This document shows, piece after piece, positions 1 to 8,770 of a stretch of DNA of 47,849 nucleotides. The notes beneath the pieces are model-generated. The model saw only the letters and a program-made list of their open reading frames with translations. It was not told the DNA's origin and did no database searches. Each line of letters begins with the position of its first letter. Position 1 is the first letter of the stretch. Source of the DNA: Candidatus Saccharimonadota bacterium (GTDB lineage: Bacteria; Patescibacteriota; Saccharimonadia; Saccharimonadales; Saccharimonadaceae); NCBI GenBank assembly GCA_030645815.1, contig JAUSMW010000267.1, positions 1 to 47,849 of the forward strand, written 5' to 3'. The position numbers and the translations under genes are program-made.

Positions 1-3000
1 CATATGTCGCAGCTGTGACGCCCGTGTTGGCAATGTCAATTGTCCCGCTTGTAGTGATTGTTCCACCAGATAGTCCAGTTCCGGCAGTAATGGATGTAAC
101 TGTACCTCCACTGTTGGTGTCGGTGTCGGCTGCGCACGCCCATAGACTAGTAGTTGAATTGTACTTCAGCAATTGCCCAGTACTACAACCACGCAGTAGT
201 CCAATCTCTCCACTGCTCACTTCGAGGCCTGAACCACTACTAGTAGTTGCTGTGTTAGCATCTCCAGCATCGGATAGGTCAAGGCTGAGATTAATAGTTC
301 CGCCCAAACTAACCGTTGTACCACCAGTCAGTCCACCTGCTGTACCTACCGTAATACTGCTATTCGCTAACTGCGAGTTGGCTATTCCGGTTAGGGTGAC
401 ATTTGTGGTTGATGCTGCGGTCAAACGACCCTGCGCGTCTACTGTTAATTGAGGCAAGGTTAATACTCCACCGCCAGCATTGCTAGGCGCATACGTACCT
501 GCGGTAACTGCGGTGTTCGCCAGTCCAAAACTAATATCATTCGTACTTCGGCTGGCAGTTGTACCTGTACCGTTCACGAAATTAACAGTGTTACCGCTAG
601 CAATATTTTGCCCAGCACCACCGTTGGCAGAGATATTAAAGTTCGTAGTGTCAGTATCAACATCTGTTGCACAACTAAATGCAGTACCGCTCCAAGTTAG
701 TTTGGTTGTGCCAGCACAAGTTGGAGAGTTGATACTAAATGTCGTGCCACCCAGGCTCAAACCATTACCTGCTGAATATGTCGTATCTGTATCAGTATCA
801 ATGTCTGTTCCACAAGCAAATACCCCACCTGACCATTTTGGTATTTGACCTGTTGTACATGCCAAGCCTGTCACTGTATTGCCCGAACGACTAAAGAGGC
901 CGTTGCCTGTAAAGGTTAGAACATTTTCTTTGCCGTTAAATGTATTCCAATCAGTAGATGTCAAGAGTCCGGTTGTGCTAGTGTTGGCTGTTGGTATGGC
1001 TGTTGAAGTTGCACTAGTGATTTGACCTTGAGCATTAACTGCAATAACTGGAATACTGGTTGACGAACCGTATGTAGCAGCTGTTACCCCAGAGCTCGCG
1101 ATAGCGATAGTTCCACTAGATGTAATCGTTCCGCCTGATAGACCGGTTCCAGCAGTAATGCTAGTGACAGTTCCACCACTATTAGTATCAGTATCGACAT
1201 CTGCTGCACATGCCCACTGCTTGCTAGTTGTGTTATATTTCAACAACTCACCAGTTGAACAGCCCCTTAGCAAGCCAACTTCTCCACCACTTACTTCTAA
1301 CCCTGAACCGCTGCTGGTGGTTGCAGTGTTGTTATCACCTGCATCAGATAGGTCTAGTCCTAGGTTTAGGGTTCCACCTAAACTAACTGTGGCTGCACCT
1401 GTTAATCCACCAGCAGTTGTGACCGTAATAGAACTATTTGTTAACTGTGAATTAGCAATACCCGTTAGGGTTACATTGGTCGTACTAGCGGCTGTCAGAC
1501 GACCCTGCGCATCAACTGTAAACTGAGGTAAGGCTAGCGAACCATTGGCATTATCACTTGGTGAATATGTGCCAGATGAAACCGCTGTGTTATTTAGACC
1601 ATATGTAACCGTAGAGCCAGACCTAGTAGCAGTTGTTCCTGTTCCATTACCAAATGTCACAGTACCGCCGCTAGAGATATTTTGACTACCAACAGTTCCA
1701 GCCGCTGCTACATTAAAGTTCGTGGTGTCTGTGTCAGTATCAACATCAGTCGCACAGCTAAAAGCCGTACCTGACCAAGTTAATTTATCTGTACCAGAAC
1801 AGGTTGGTGAATTGACACTAAAGCTTGCGCCGGTTAGAGTTAGCCCATTTCCAGCGCTGTAACTAGATCCGCCACTATCGGCCCCACAAGCAAATGCACC
1901 AGCGGTCCATTTTGGTATCTCACCTGCAGAACAAGCAAGGCCTGTCACTGTGTTTCCTGAACGACTAAATAATCCGTTTCCATTAAAGGTTAGAATGTTT
2001 TCCTTACCGTTGAATGTATTCCAGTCAGTAGAGGTTAGTAGGCCAGTGGTAGATGTATTAGCTGTTGGTATCGCCGATGAGCTCGCCGCTGTTACCTGAC
2101 CCTGTGCATTGACTGTAATAACCGGAATACTAGTGGAGCTACCATATGTAGCAGCCGTCACACCGCTGTTCGAAATTGCAATAGTACCGCTGCTAGTAAT
2201 TGTGCCTCCGCTTAGTCCTGTACCAGCTGTGATGCTAGTGACAGTTCCACCACTGTTTGTGTCTGTATCTGTGTCATTAGCACACTCCCATCGCAAACTA
2301 GTAGAATTCCATTTGAGTAGTTGGCTGCTGCTACAGCCACGAATCAATCCTATTTCACCACCACTCACCTCTAGCCCAGAGCCACTATTTGTAGTTGCCG
2401 TTGCAGTATCTCCACTATCAAACAAGTCTAGGCTGAGATTGATGCTACCACCCAAACTAACAGATGTACCGCCAGTTAGTCCACCAGCAGTATTGACGGT
2501 AATTGCACTGTTAGCTAGTTGTGTGTTTGCAATACCTGTTAATGTCACATTGGTTGTACTGGCAGCAGTTAAACGACCCTGAGCATCAACTGTTAGCTGA
2601 GGTAGTGTTAGCGATCCATTGGCGTTATCAGCAGGCGCATAAGTTCCGGCTGTGACGGCAGTATTATTGAGACCGTAGGTCACAGTACTGCCAGACCTAG
2701 TTGCAGTCGTACCGGTGCCATTGCCAAATGTGACAGTTCCGCCCGATGAAATATTTTGCGAGCCACCAGTTCCTGCAGCAGCTACGTTAAAGTTCGTGGT
2801 ATCTGTGTCAGTATCAACATCAGTCGCACAGCTAAAGGCTGTACCAGACCAAGTTAACTTGTCCGTACCAGAACAGGTTGGTGAATTAATGCTAAATGTT
2901 GTGCTAGCAAGTGACAAGCCGTTACCTGCTGAATATGTCGTATTAGTGTCGGTATCGACATCAGCACCACAGGCAAATGCACCTGCAGTCCATTTCGGTA

Positions 3001-5100
3001 TTTGACCAGTCGTACATGCCAATCCGGTGACTGTATTGCCGCTTCTGCTAAACAAGCCATTACCAGTGAAAGTCAGGATGTTCTCTTTACCATTGAACGT
3101 GTTCCAGTCAGTATTGGTTAGTAAACCTGTTGTCGAAGTGTTTGCGGTAGGGATTGCACTAGAGCTAGCGGCAGTAATCTGACCCTGCGCATTTACAGTT
3201 ATGACGGGTATGCTAGTTGATGAACCATAGGTTGCAGCAGTAACACCAGTGTTGGCGATTGAAACTGTTCCGCTACTTGTAATTGTGCCGCCGGATAGAC
3301 CGGTTCCAGCAGTAATGCTTGTGACAGTTCCACCACTATTAGTGTCTGTGTCGACATCAGCTGCACATTCCCAGCGTAAACTCGAGCTATTCCATTTCAA
3401 CAATTGGCTTGATGAACAGCCACGAATCAAACCAATTTCACCACCACTTACTTCTAGCCCAGAACCGCTGTTAGTTGTAGCAGTTGCACTGTCACCGCTA
3501 TCACTTAAGTCTAACCCTAGATTGAGGGTTCCACCCAAACTAACTGTAGCTGCTCCGGTCAATCCACCTGCTGTTGTAACTGTTATCGAACTGTTAGTTA
3601 GTTGTGAATTAGCAATGCCGGTTAATGTTACGTTTGTTGTTGACGCAGCCGTCAATCTACCTTGAGCATCAACAGTGAATTGAGGCAAAGCTAGTGAGCC
3701 ATTGGCATTATTACTCGGGCTATAAGTACCACTTGTTACTGCTGTATTAGCCAGCCCAAAACTAATATCATTACCAGTACGCGACGCTGATGTACCTGTG
3801 CCGTTTGCAAAGTTCACTGTATTGCCAGCTGCGATATTCTGACCTGCTCCACCGTTTGCAGCAATATTAAAATTCGTCGTATTAGTGTCAGTATCGACAT
3901 CTGTCGCACAACTAAAAGCCGTACCGCTCCAGGTTAATTTGTCGGTGCCACCACATGTCGGCGAATTGATACTAAAACTATTACCACCAAGGCTCAAGCC
4001 ATTGCCTGCTGTGTAGGTAGAGCCGCTATTATCGTCAGCCCCACAAGCGAATGCACCAGCTGTCCATTTTGGTATTTGACCAGCGGTACAAGCAAGACCC
4101 GTCACTGTATTTCCCGAGCGGCTGAATAGTCCGTTACCAGTAAAGGTTAAGACATTTTCTTTACCATTGAATGTGTTCCAGTCAGTTGATGTGATTAGTC
4201 CTGTAGTTGAAGTCGACGCAGTTGGAATAGCTGCCGAACTAGCAGCTGTTATCTGGCCTTGTGCATTAACGGTTATCACTGGAACAGAAGTCGAACTACC
4301 GTAACTAGCAGCAGTCACACCAGTGCTGGCGATATTAATCGTACCGCTACTAGTGATAGTGCCACCTGATAACCCCGTTCCAGCGGTTATACCTGTGACG
4401 GTTCCACCACTGTTCGTGTCTGTGTCAGTATCGCTGGCACATTCCCAGCGCAGACTAGAACTATTCCATTTCAACAATTGACCACTAGTACAACCCCTCA
4501 ACAAGCCAACTTCGTTGCCACTAATTTCCAAACCAGACCCACTGCTAGTTGTTGCAGACGCGCTATCACCAGCATCACTAAGGTCGAGGCTAAGGTTTAA
4601 AGTTCCGCCCAGACTCACCGAACCGCCACCAGTTAACGGTCCAGTTGTATTTACGGTAATTGCACTGTTAGCAAGTTGTGAGTTTGCAATACCAGTTAGC
4701 GTCACGTTGGTTGTACTGGCTGCGGTTAAACGACCTTGAGCATCAACAGTGAATTGAGGCAAAGCTAGTGAGCCATTTCCATTGTTACTCGCTGAATAAG
4801 TCCCGCTGGTGACTGCTGTATTCGCTAATCCAAAACTAATGTCGCTACCACTACGGTTCGCTGTTGTGCCTGTACCGTTTGTGAAATTAACTGTGCCGCC
4901 AGACGAAATGTTTTGACCAGCTCCACCGTTTGCAGCAACGTTAAAGTTCGTCGTGTCTGTGTCGGTATCGACATCAGCCGCACACGTAAAGGCCGTACCA
5001 TTCCATTGTAATTTCGTTGTACCACTACAGGTCGGCGAATTAATGCTAAATGTTGTACCGCTAAGACTCAGTCCGTTTCCAGAGCTATATGTCGTATCGC
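1..5100 (-). repeat. ~1.08-kb in-frame tandem repeats in the giant surface gene
   Basis: Four full units and a partial fifth: about 5100-4025, 4024-2945, 2944-1868, 1867-786 and 785-1. The segment encoding DWNTFNGKENVL recurs at about 4175, 3101, 2018 and 944, giving periods of 1074, 1083 and 1074 bases. All are multiples of three, so units were gained or lost without breaking the frame. Copies differ at many third positions and by a few short codon indels, so they are old or selectively diversified, not fresh duplications. Unit boundaries are approximate. Confidence 0.85.
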
Positions 5101-6184
5101 TATCAGATATAACTACACTGCCTCCTCCAGTCAAACTCAGTGTTCTCGTGCCGCCAACCCAGCTAAGTGCTTGGCTATCTGTGTTATCTAGGTATCCAGC
5201 CAGGTTAACCGAGTTACCACCGCTAATAGCTAGTATATTAGCCGCAAGTGAAAGCGTTTGGCTATCAGTCCCCGCGACACTGGCACACACCCAATTCGAT
5301 CCATCCCATTGCAAAATTTGTCCACCCAGACATGAGTCGTCAAGACTAAGGTTTTGTCCTGTCAAAATCAGACCGCCGCCAGAAACGGTAGCAATTCCAA
5401 CTGCTCCATCCGCACCGTTTAGACCATTTGCGCCGTCAATCCCATTTGCGCCAGCCGAACCTTGTGGACCAGGAGTTGGTGTACTAGTAACTTGGACGAC
5501 CGTTCCACCCGCGCCACTCAACGCATCTTTGACAAACTGCTCGACATCTTTGGTTTCAATTTTGCCATTCTCGGCAACCAGGACTCCACCACCATCAACC
5601 TGGATTGATGGAGACTGAGCTTTAGCTAAAGCATCGAGGCTACTGACTTTTCCAAAACTCTTATCACCACTACAACCGACTTTTTGCGAGTCGTCCAATT
5701 TATTCCAACCGTTGAGCTGACCAGAAAATCCTGTCGAGTTTGCCGGGACGTAGTATGGACAACTGACTTTGTTGTAGGCTACATCCCCAGACTGTTCTAT
5801 ACAGGATTTTTTAACGGTTGTTGATGGCCCTGCACGTTTATCCAGCGCACATATTTCGATATAAGCAGCTTTCTTCTTTGCTGTTGGTGGTATCTGCCAT
5901 CGAAGTTTTAGCTGACCGTCCTTTACGGTCGCGGTTTGATCTATAGTGTACAGACTTTCTTTTGCGTTCGCGGCATCTATTGCTCGTACCCGAACTTTTA
6001 TGTTTCCGTCTTTGTCTGTCAATCCTTGTGCACTTGTTGCCAATGTTAGGACACCTTGATTTGCACCTTGCACACCAATCCAAATTCCAATAACCAAAAC
6101 AAACACTAGCAATACCCAGAAGAATTTCTTTTTCTCCCCAGGCAATTCCCTCAGATTTTGTCTCGTGTTTTTGTTATTTTCCAT
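1..6184 (-). CDS. giant repetitive surface/fibre protein, membrane-anchored (C-terminus beyond window)
   Basis: One open frame runs from ATG at 6184 through the left edge (about 2061 codons seen), with an in-frame TAA upstream that fixes the start. Residues 1-20 are polar and basic, 21-38 form a hydrophobic helix (anchor or signal-anchor), then comes a ~200-residue exported region. About residues 237-262 are a collagen-like Gly-X-Y run (GPQGSAGANGIDGANG...). The rest consists of long Gly/Thr/Ser/Asn-rich beta-type repeats (motifs such as GNGLSL, VDAQGRLT, DWNTFNGKENVL) with period 358-361 residues. Each repeat holds three Cys pairs of the form C-x14-C or C-x16-C around a GQxxxW core. This layout resembles tail-fibre-like or adhesin proteins of Patescibacteria. 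A role in host or surface attachment is inference. The C-terminal domain, which would identify the class (for example an S74 chaperone), is not visible. Confidence 0.85.
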   Translation of the reverse strand, partial: MENNKNTRQNLRELPGEKKKFFWVLLVFVLVIGIWIGVQGANQGVLTLATSAQGLTDKDGNIKVRVRAIDAANAKESLYTIDQTATVKDGQLKLRWQIPPTAKKKAAYIEICALDKRAGPSTTVKKSCIEQSGDVAYNKVSCPYYVPANSTGFSGQLNGWNKLDDSQKVGCSGDKSFGKVSSLDALAKAQSPSIQVDGGGVLVAENGKIETKDVEQFVKDALSGAGGTVVQVTSTPTPGPQGSAGANGIDGANGLNGADGAVGIATVSGGGLILTGQNLSLDDSCLGGQILQWDGSNWVCASVAGTDSQTLSLAANILAISGGNSVNLAGYLDNTDSQALSWVGGTRTLSLTGGGSVVISDSDTTYSSGNGLSLSGTTFSINSPTCSGTTKLQWNGTAFTCAADVDTDTDTTNFNVAANGGAGQNISSGGTVNFTNGTGTTANRSGSDISFGLANTAVTSGTYSASNNGNGSLALPQFTVDAQGRLTAASTTNVTLTGIANSQLANSAITVNTTGPLTGGGSVSLGGTLNLSLDLSDAGDSASATTSSGSGLEISGNEVGLLRGCTSGQLLKWNSSSLRWECASDTDTDTNSGGTVTGITAGTGLSGGTITSSGTINIASTGVTAASYGSSTSVPVITVNAQGQITAASSAAIPTASTSTTGLITSTDWNTFNGKENVLTFTGNGLFSRSGNTVTGLACTAGQIPKWTAGAFACGADDNSGSTYTAGNGLSLGGNSFSINSPTCGGTDKLTWSGTAFSCATDVDTDTNTTNFNIAANGGAGQNIAAGNTVNFANGTGTSASRTGNDISFGLANTAVTSGTYSPSNNANGSLALPQFTVDAQGRLTAASTTNVTLTGIANSQLTNSSITVTTAGGLTGAATVSLGGTLNLGLDLSDSGDSATATTNSGSGLEVSGGEIGLIRGCSSSQLLKWNSSSLRWECAADVDTDTNSGGTVTSITAGTGLSGGTITSSGTVSIANTGVTAATYGSSTSIPVITVNAQGQITAASSSAIPTANTSTTGLLTNTDWNTFNGKENILTFTGNGLFSRSGNTVTGLACTTGQIPKWTAGAFACGADVDTDTNTTYSAGNGLSLASTTFSINSPTCSGTDKLTWSGTAFSCATDVDTDTDTTNFNVAAAGTGGSQNISSGGTVTFGNGTGTTATRSGSTVTYGLNNTAVTAGTYAPADNANGSLTLPQLTVDAQGRLTAASTTNVTLTGIANTQLANSAITVNTAGGLTGGTSVSLGGSINLSLDLFDSGDTATATTNSGSGLEVSGGEIGLIRGCSSSQLLKWNSTSLRWECANDTDTDTNSGGTVTSITAGTGLSGGTITSSGTIAISNSGVTAATYGSSTSIPVITVNAQGQVTAASSSAIPTANTSTTGLLTSTDWNTFNGKENILTFNGNGLFSRSGNTVTGLACSAGEIPKWTAGAFACGADSGGSSYSAGNGLTLTGASFSVNSPTCSGTDKLTWSGTAFSCATDVDTDTDTTNFNVAAAGTVGSQNISSGGTVTFGNGTGTTATRSGSTVTYGLNNTAVSSGTYSPSDNANGSLALPQFTVDAQGRLTAASTTNVTLTGIANSQLTNSSITVTTAGGLTGAATVSLGGTLNLGLDLSDAGDNNTATTSSGSGLEVSGGEVGLLRGCSTGELLKYNTTSKQWACAADVDTDTNSGGTVTSITAGTGLSGGTITSSGTIAIASSGVTAATYGSSTSIPVIAVNAQGQITSATSTAIPTANTSTTGLLTSTDWNTFNGKENVLTFTGNGLFSRSGNTVTGLACTTGQIPKWSGGVFACGTDIDTDTDTTYSAGNGLSLGGTTFSINSPTCAGTTKLTWSGTAFSCATDVDTDTTNFNISANGGAGQNIASGNTVNFVNGTGTTASRSTNDISFGLANTAVTAGTYAPSNAGGGVLTLPQLTVDAQGRLTAASTTNVTLTGIANSQLANSSITVGTAGGLTGGTTVSLGGTINLSLDLSDAGDANTATTSSGSGLEVSSGEIGLLRGCSTGQLLKYNSTTSLWACAADTDTNSGGTVTSITAGTGLSGGTITTSGTIDIANTGVTAATY

Positions 6185-6228
6185 CTTTTTGATTTGCGAA
6201 GAATTTTAGGTACAATTCTCCTCATAAC

Positions 6229-6237
6229 ATAATACCA
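6229..6237 (-). promoter_or_regulatory. possible extended -10 promoter of the giant surface gene
   Basis: On the minus strand TGG-TATTAT lies about 45 bases before the ATG at 6184. No convincing -35 is seen. A GAGGAG at 6217-6222 is about 30 bases before the ATG, too far to be its ribosome site. Confidence 0.3.
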
Positions 6238-6264
6238 ATTATCAGAGTAAAACACGAGCGTTAT

Positions 6265-7572
6265 CTACAGGTTTTTACTAGGTTTTTCCACAACTAGAAT
6301 TTCACGAACGGCATCGCCGTCGTTCCATGGTATTTTTTCGCCTTTTACAATGCGAAAAACTTCATGTCCCATCCCTGTTATAACAACGCTGTCACCTTTT
6401 TTGGCAATTGATAAAGCTTTTGCTATCGCATCTCGCCGGTCTGCAATTTCTTCAGTTTTAGCATCGCCTTTGGCATTGGAAATACCGTCCAAGACCATTT
6501 TTCGTATGGTTTTTGGGTCTTCGTTATAGCTTTCTTCGTCCGTCACAACTATTCGATCAGCATTTTTGACAGCTACTTCGCCCATAATTGGTCGTTTCAT
6601 CTTGTCCCGGTCACCAGTCGCCCCAAATACTAAAATCACTCGATTTTTCGTGAACTGTCTAACAGCTTGTAAAAGCTGGGTTAAAGCGTCAGGTGTATGT
6701 GCATAATCAACTACAACCTCATACGGCTCTTTTGTTTCTATGATTTCAAATCGTCCAGGAATTGACTCTAGATTCGCTATACCTTCACGTATAGAGTTCA
6801 AATCAATGTGTAGCAAATATGCCAACGTTGCAGCAGCCGTTAAATTATAGACGTTGTATTTTCCGGGCAAACTAGTAGCGATTTTTAACTTGGTTTGATG
6901 ATCAATTTCTAGGCTTACTTCGCTACCTTTTTTATACAGTTTTACATCTGTTATTCGTGTTTCTGCACCTTTGTTTGTACCATAGGTCATTTTCTCGCCA
7001 GGCGTGCCAATATCGTCAAAATAATCGAACCATTCGTCATCACGATTTAACACGGCTATACGTGGATTACTAGCAAACAACTTACCTTTTGCAGCAGCAT
7101 AATTTTCCATAGTGTGGTGATAATCGAGATGGTCTTGTGTGAGATTGGTCATAACAGCGGCTTCAATAGGCACCCCTTCCAGTTTGTACTGGTCCAGAGC
7201 ATGACTAGTAGCCTCCAAAATAACGTAATCCACACCTGCATCTTTTGCGTCCCTAAAGAACTTTTGCAATTCGCTAGTTAAAGGCACTGTAGCATTCTTG
7301 TCGTTGAGTTTTTTCTCGCCATCAAGCTCAATTACTGCTGTGCTAAAAAGTGCTGTTTTTTTGCCCGCTTCCTTTAAAATCTCGTTCAGATAGTTTGCTG
7401 TAGTTGTTTTGCCATTCGTCCCTGTTATAGCGATAACTTTTAAGTCTTTTGCAGGGTGACCATAGCGCGCACTCACTAGCTTTACGCGTGACTTTCGGTA
7501 TTTGCTTTCAAGACGTTTAACAGCACCTTTCGGCAAAACCTTCCTCGTGACCTTTACAACCCCATTCTTCAT
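6265..7572 (-). CDS. murE: MurE-like UDP-MurNAc-peptide ligase (short form)
   Basis: Mur ligase family, adding an amino acid to the cytoplasmic UDP-MurNAc-peptide precursor with ATP. GTNGKTTT (residues 51-58) is the ATP-binding loop of the central domain. ATSHALDQ, NLTQDHLDYH and VVDYAHTPDAL are the usual MurE landmarks and the C-terminal domain is complete. At 435 residues it is shorter than typical MurE (~490): only ~50 residues precede the P-loop instead of ~100, so most of the N-terminal UDP-binding domain is missing. The position of the DNPR motif (diaminopimelate-type) reads TDEESYNEDP, so the added amino acid cannot be predicted. It could be another Mur-ligase subfamily. The gene is divergent from tsaD, and a TATAAT six bases before the ATG predicts a leaderless mRNA. 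Confidence 0.85.
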   Translation of the reverse strand: MKNGVVKVTRKVLPKGAVKRLESKYRKSRVKLVSARYGHPAKDLKVIAITGTNGKTTTANYLNEILKEAGKKTALFSTAVIELDGEKKLNDKNATVPLTSELQKFFRDAKDAGVDYVILEATSHALDQYKLEGVPIEAAVMTNLTQDHLDYHHTMENYAAAKGKLFASNPRIAVLNRDDEWFDYFDDIGTPGEKMTYGTNKGAETRITDVKLYKKGSEVSLEIDHQTKLKIATSLPGKYNVYNLTAAATLAYLLHIDLNSIREGIANLESIPGRFEIIETKEPYEVVVDYAHTPDALTQLLQAVRQFTKNRVILVFGATGDRDKMKRPIMGEVAVKNADRIVVTDEESYNEDPKTIRKMVLDGISNAKGDAKTEEIADRRDAIAKALSIAKKGDSVVITGMGHEVFRIVKGEKIPWNDGDAVREILVVEKPSKNL

Positions 7573-7578
7573 ACCTCA

Positions 7579-7584
7579 ATTATA
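7579..7584 (-). promoter_or_regulatory. -10 hexamer of the murE-like gene (leaderless geometry)
   Basis: Minus-strand TATAAT followed by exactly six bases (TGAGGT) and then the ATG at 7572. Transcription would begin at or next to the start codon. No clear -35. Confidence 0.5.
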
Positions 7585-7640
7585 CAACCGCAAGGCAACA
7601 AAATATAGACCTGTTTTTAATATATTTCACGTGAAAAGTT

Positions 7641-7667
7641 TTGTATATGTTTGGTAAATGTTACAGT
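7641..7667 (+). promoter_or_regulatory. tsaD promoter (leaderless geometry)
   Basis: TTGTAT (7641-7646), 15-base spacer, and an extended -10 TGT-TACAGT (hexamer 7662-7667). Six bases then lead to the ATG at 7674. The hexamer lies inside the longer possible upstream reading frame, which supports the 7674 start. Confidence 0.45.
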
Positions 7668-7673
7668 GGTAGT

Positions 7674-8702
7674 ATGAGAATTTTAGGTATTGAAACTAGT
7701 TGTGATGAAACTGCCGCTGCTGTAGTTAGTGATGGTCGCGTATTGCAATCGAACGTTATAAAGTCTCAGATAGACATTCACGCACAATATGGTGGTGTCG
7801 TACCAGAGGTCGCAGCGCGTTCTCATATAGAAGTCATGCTGCCTGTTGTAAACAAAGCTCTGTCAGATGCCAACGCAACTTGGGACGAAATAGATGCTAT
7901 CGCAGTTACCCACGCACCGGGTTTAATAGGTAGTTTATTGGTAGGAACACTCACCGCTCGAACACTAGCTTTGATACATAAAAAACCACTCTACCCTATC
8001 CATCATATAAAGGCTCATGTCTACGCCAATTTTTTACTAGAAAAACCTCCTGAGTTTCCTATTTTGGCACTAATCGTCTCTGGTGGGCATTCACAGTTAG
8101 TATTATTTCAATCACATAGTGACTATCAAATTTTAGGACGCACACAAGACGATGCAGTAGGTGAAGCGTTTGATAAAGTGGCCAAGATTTTAGGACTTTC
8201 ATATCCAGGCGGCCCAAGCATATCCAAGGCAGCATTGAATGGGAATCCAAACAAATACCCACTACCAAAAAGTAAGCTACAAAACCCACTAGACTTTAGT
8301 TTTTCAGGGCTCAAGACGGCTGTTCTGCGTGCGGCTCAACATAGTGTAGGTAAAGATTATACTTTTCCTTCACACCAGCTAGCTGCGTTGTTAACTGATG
8401 AACAGCGAAATGATTTTGCTGCTAGTTTTCAAAAAGTTGCCGTTGAAACTTTGGTAGACAAGACAGAGACAGCATACAAACAATACTCCCCTGCTTCGGT
8501 AGTAATTGCAGGTGGCGTTGCTGCAAACCGTGAGCTCCGAGAACAGTTATCGAAACATTTGTCTATAGAAATTAATTACCCACCAATGGAACTTTGTACT
8601 GACAATGCTGCTATGATTGCGGCTCTTGCCTACTATCAGGCAGATATTGAACCAGCAACGGACCCACGAAAACTCGAGGTATTCCCCAGTTTATCTATAT
8701 AA
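7674..8702 (+). CDS. tsaD: TsaD, tRNA N6-adenosine threonylcarbamoyltransferase
   Basis: Transfers threonylcarbamoyl from threonylcarbamoyl-AMP to A37 of tRNAs that read ANN codons (t6A). The protein begins MRILGIETSCDETAAAVV, the canonical N-terminus of the Kae1/TsaD ASKHA fold. The metal-binding HxxxH is H111-IKA-H115. Later landmarks are VSGGHSQLV, DFSFSGLKTAV and GGVAANRELR. At 342 residues it is full length. The frame is open 11 codons further upstream (7641), but those residues do not match the family and overlap the promoter, so 7674 was chosen. TsaB, TsaC and TsaE are not in the window. Confidence 0.96.
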   Translation: MRILGIETSCDETAAAVVSDGRVLQSNVIKSQIDIHAQYGGVVPEVAARSHIEVMLPVVNKALSDANATWDEIDAIAVTHAPGLIGSLLVGTLTARTLALIHKKPLYPIHHIKAHVYANFLLEKPPEFPILALIVSGGHSQLVLFQSHSDYQILGRTQDDAVGEAFDKVAKILGLSYPGGPSISKAALNGNPNKYPLPKSKLQNPLDFSFSGLKTAVLRAAQHSVGKDYTFPSHQLAALLTDEQRNDFAASFQKVAVETLVDKTETAYKQYSPASVVIAGGVAANRELREQLSKHLSIEINYPPMELCTDNAAMIAALAYYQADIEPATDPRKLEVFPSLSI

Positions 8703-8706
8703 TTTA

Positions 8707-8715
8707 TGATATACT
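8707..8715 (+). promoter_or_regulatory. possible valS promoter (extended -10)
   Basis: TGA-TATACT (hexamer 8710-8715), leaving a leader of about 50 bases before valS. The -35 is not recognisable. Confidence 0.35.
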
Positions 8716-8770
8716 ACAACAGATACAAAAGGGTGTAAAAACTGAAGTATTTTAATGTGAAAACAATTTT

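Noticed and set aside
1-5100. Possible CRISPR array
   Set aside because: Repeats are ~1.08 kb, in-frame coding and diverged; there are no short identical repeats with unique spacers.
15-5618. Many plus-strand open frames of 60-220 codons
   Set aside because: All lie in the same phase and are the complement of the giant minus-strand repeat gene. They are Pro/Val-rich shadows with no ribosome sites, and recur with the 1.08-kb period.
6183-6222. Possible TTG-initiated 13-codon leader peptide before the giant gene
   Set aside because: The GAGGAG is only 2 bases from the TTG, too close for normal initiation, and nothing else supports it.
8716-8770. T-box or other riboswitch before valS
   Set aside because: The leader is only ~50 bases and shows no T-box core or terminator.
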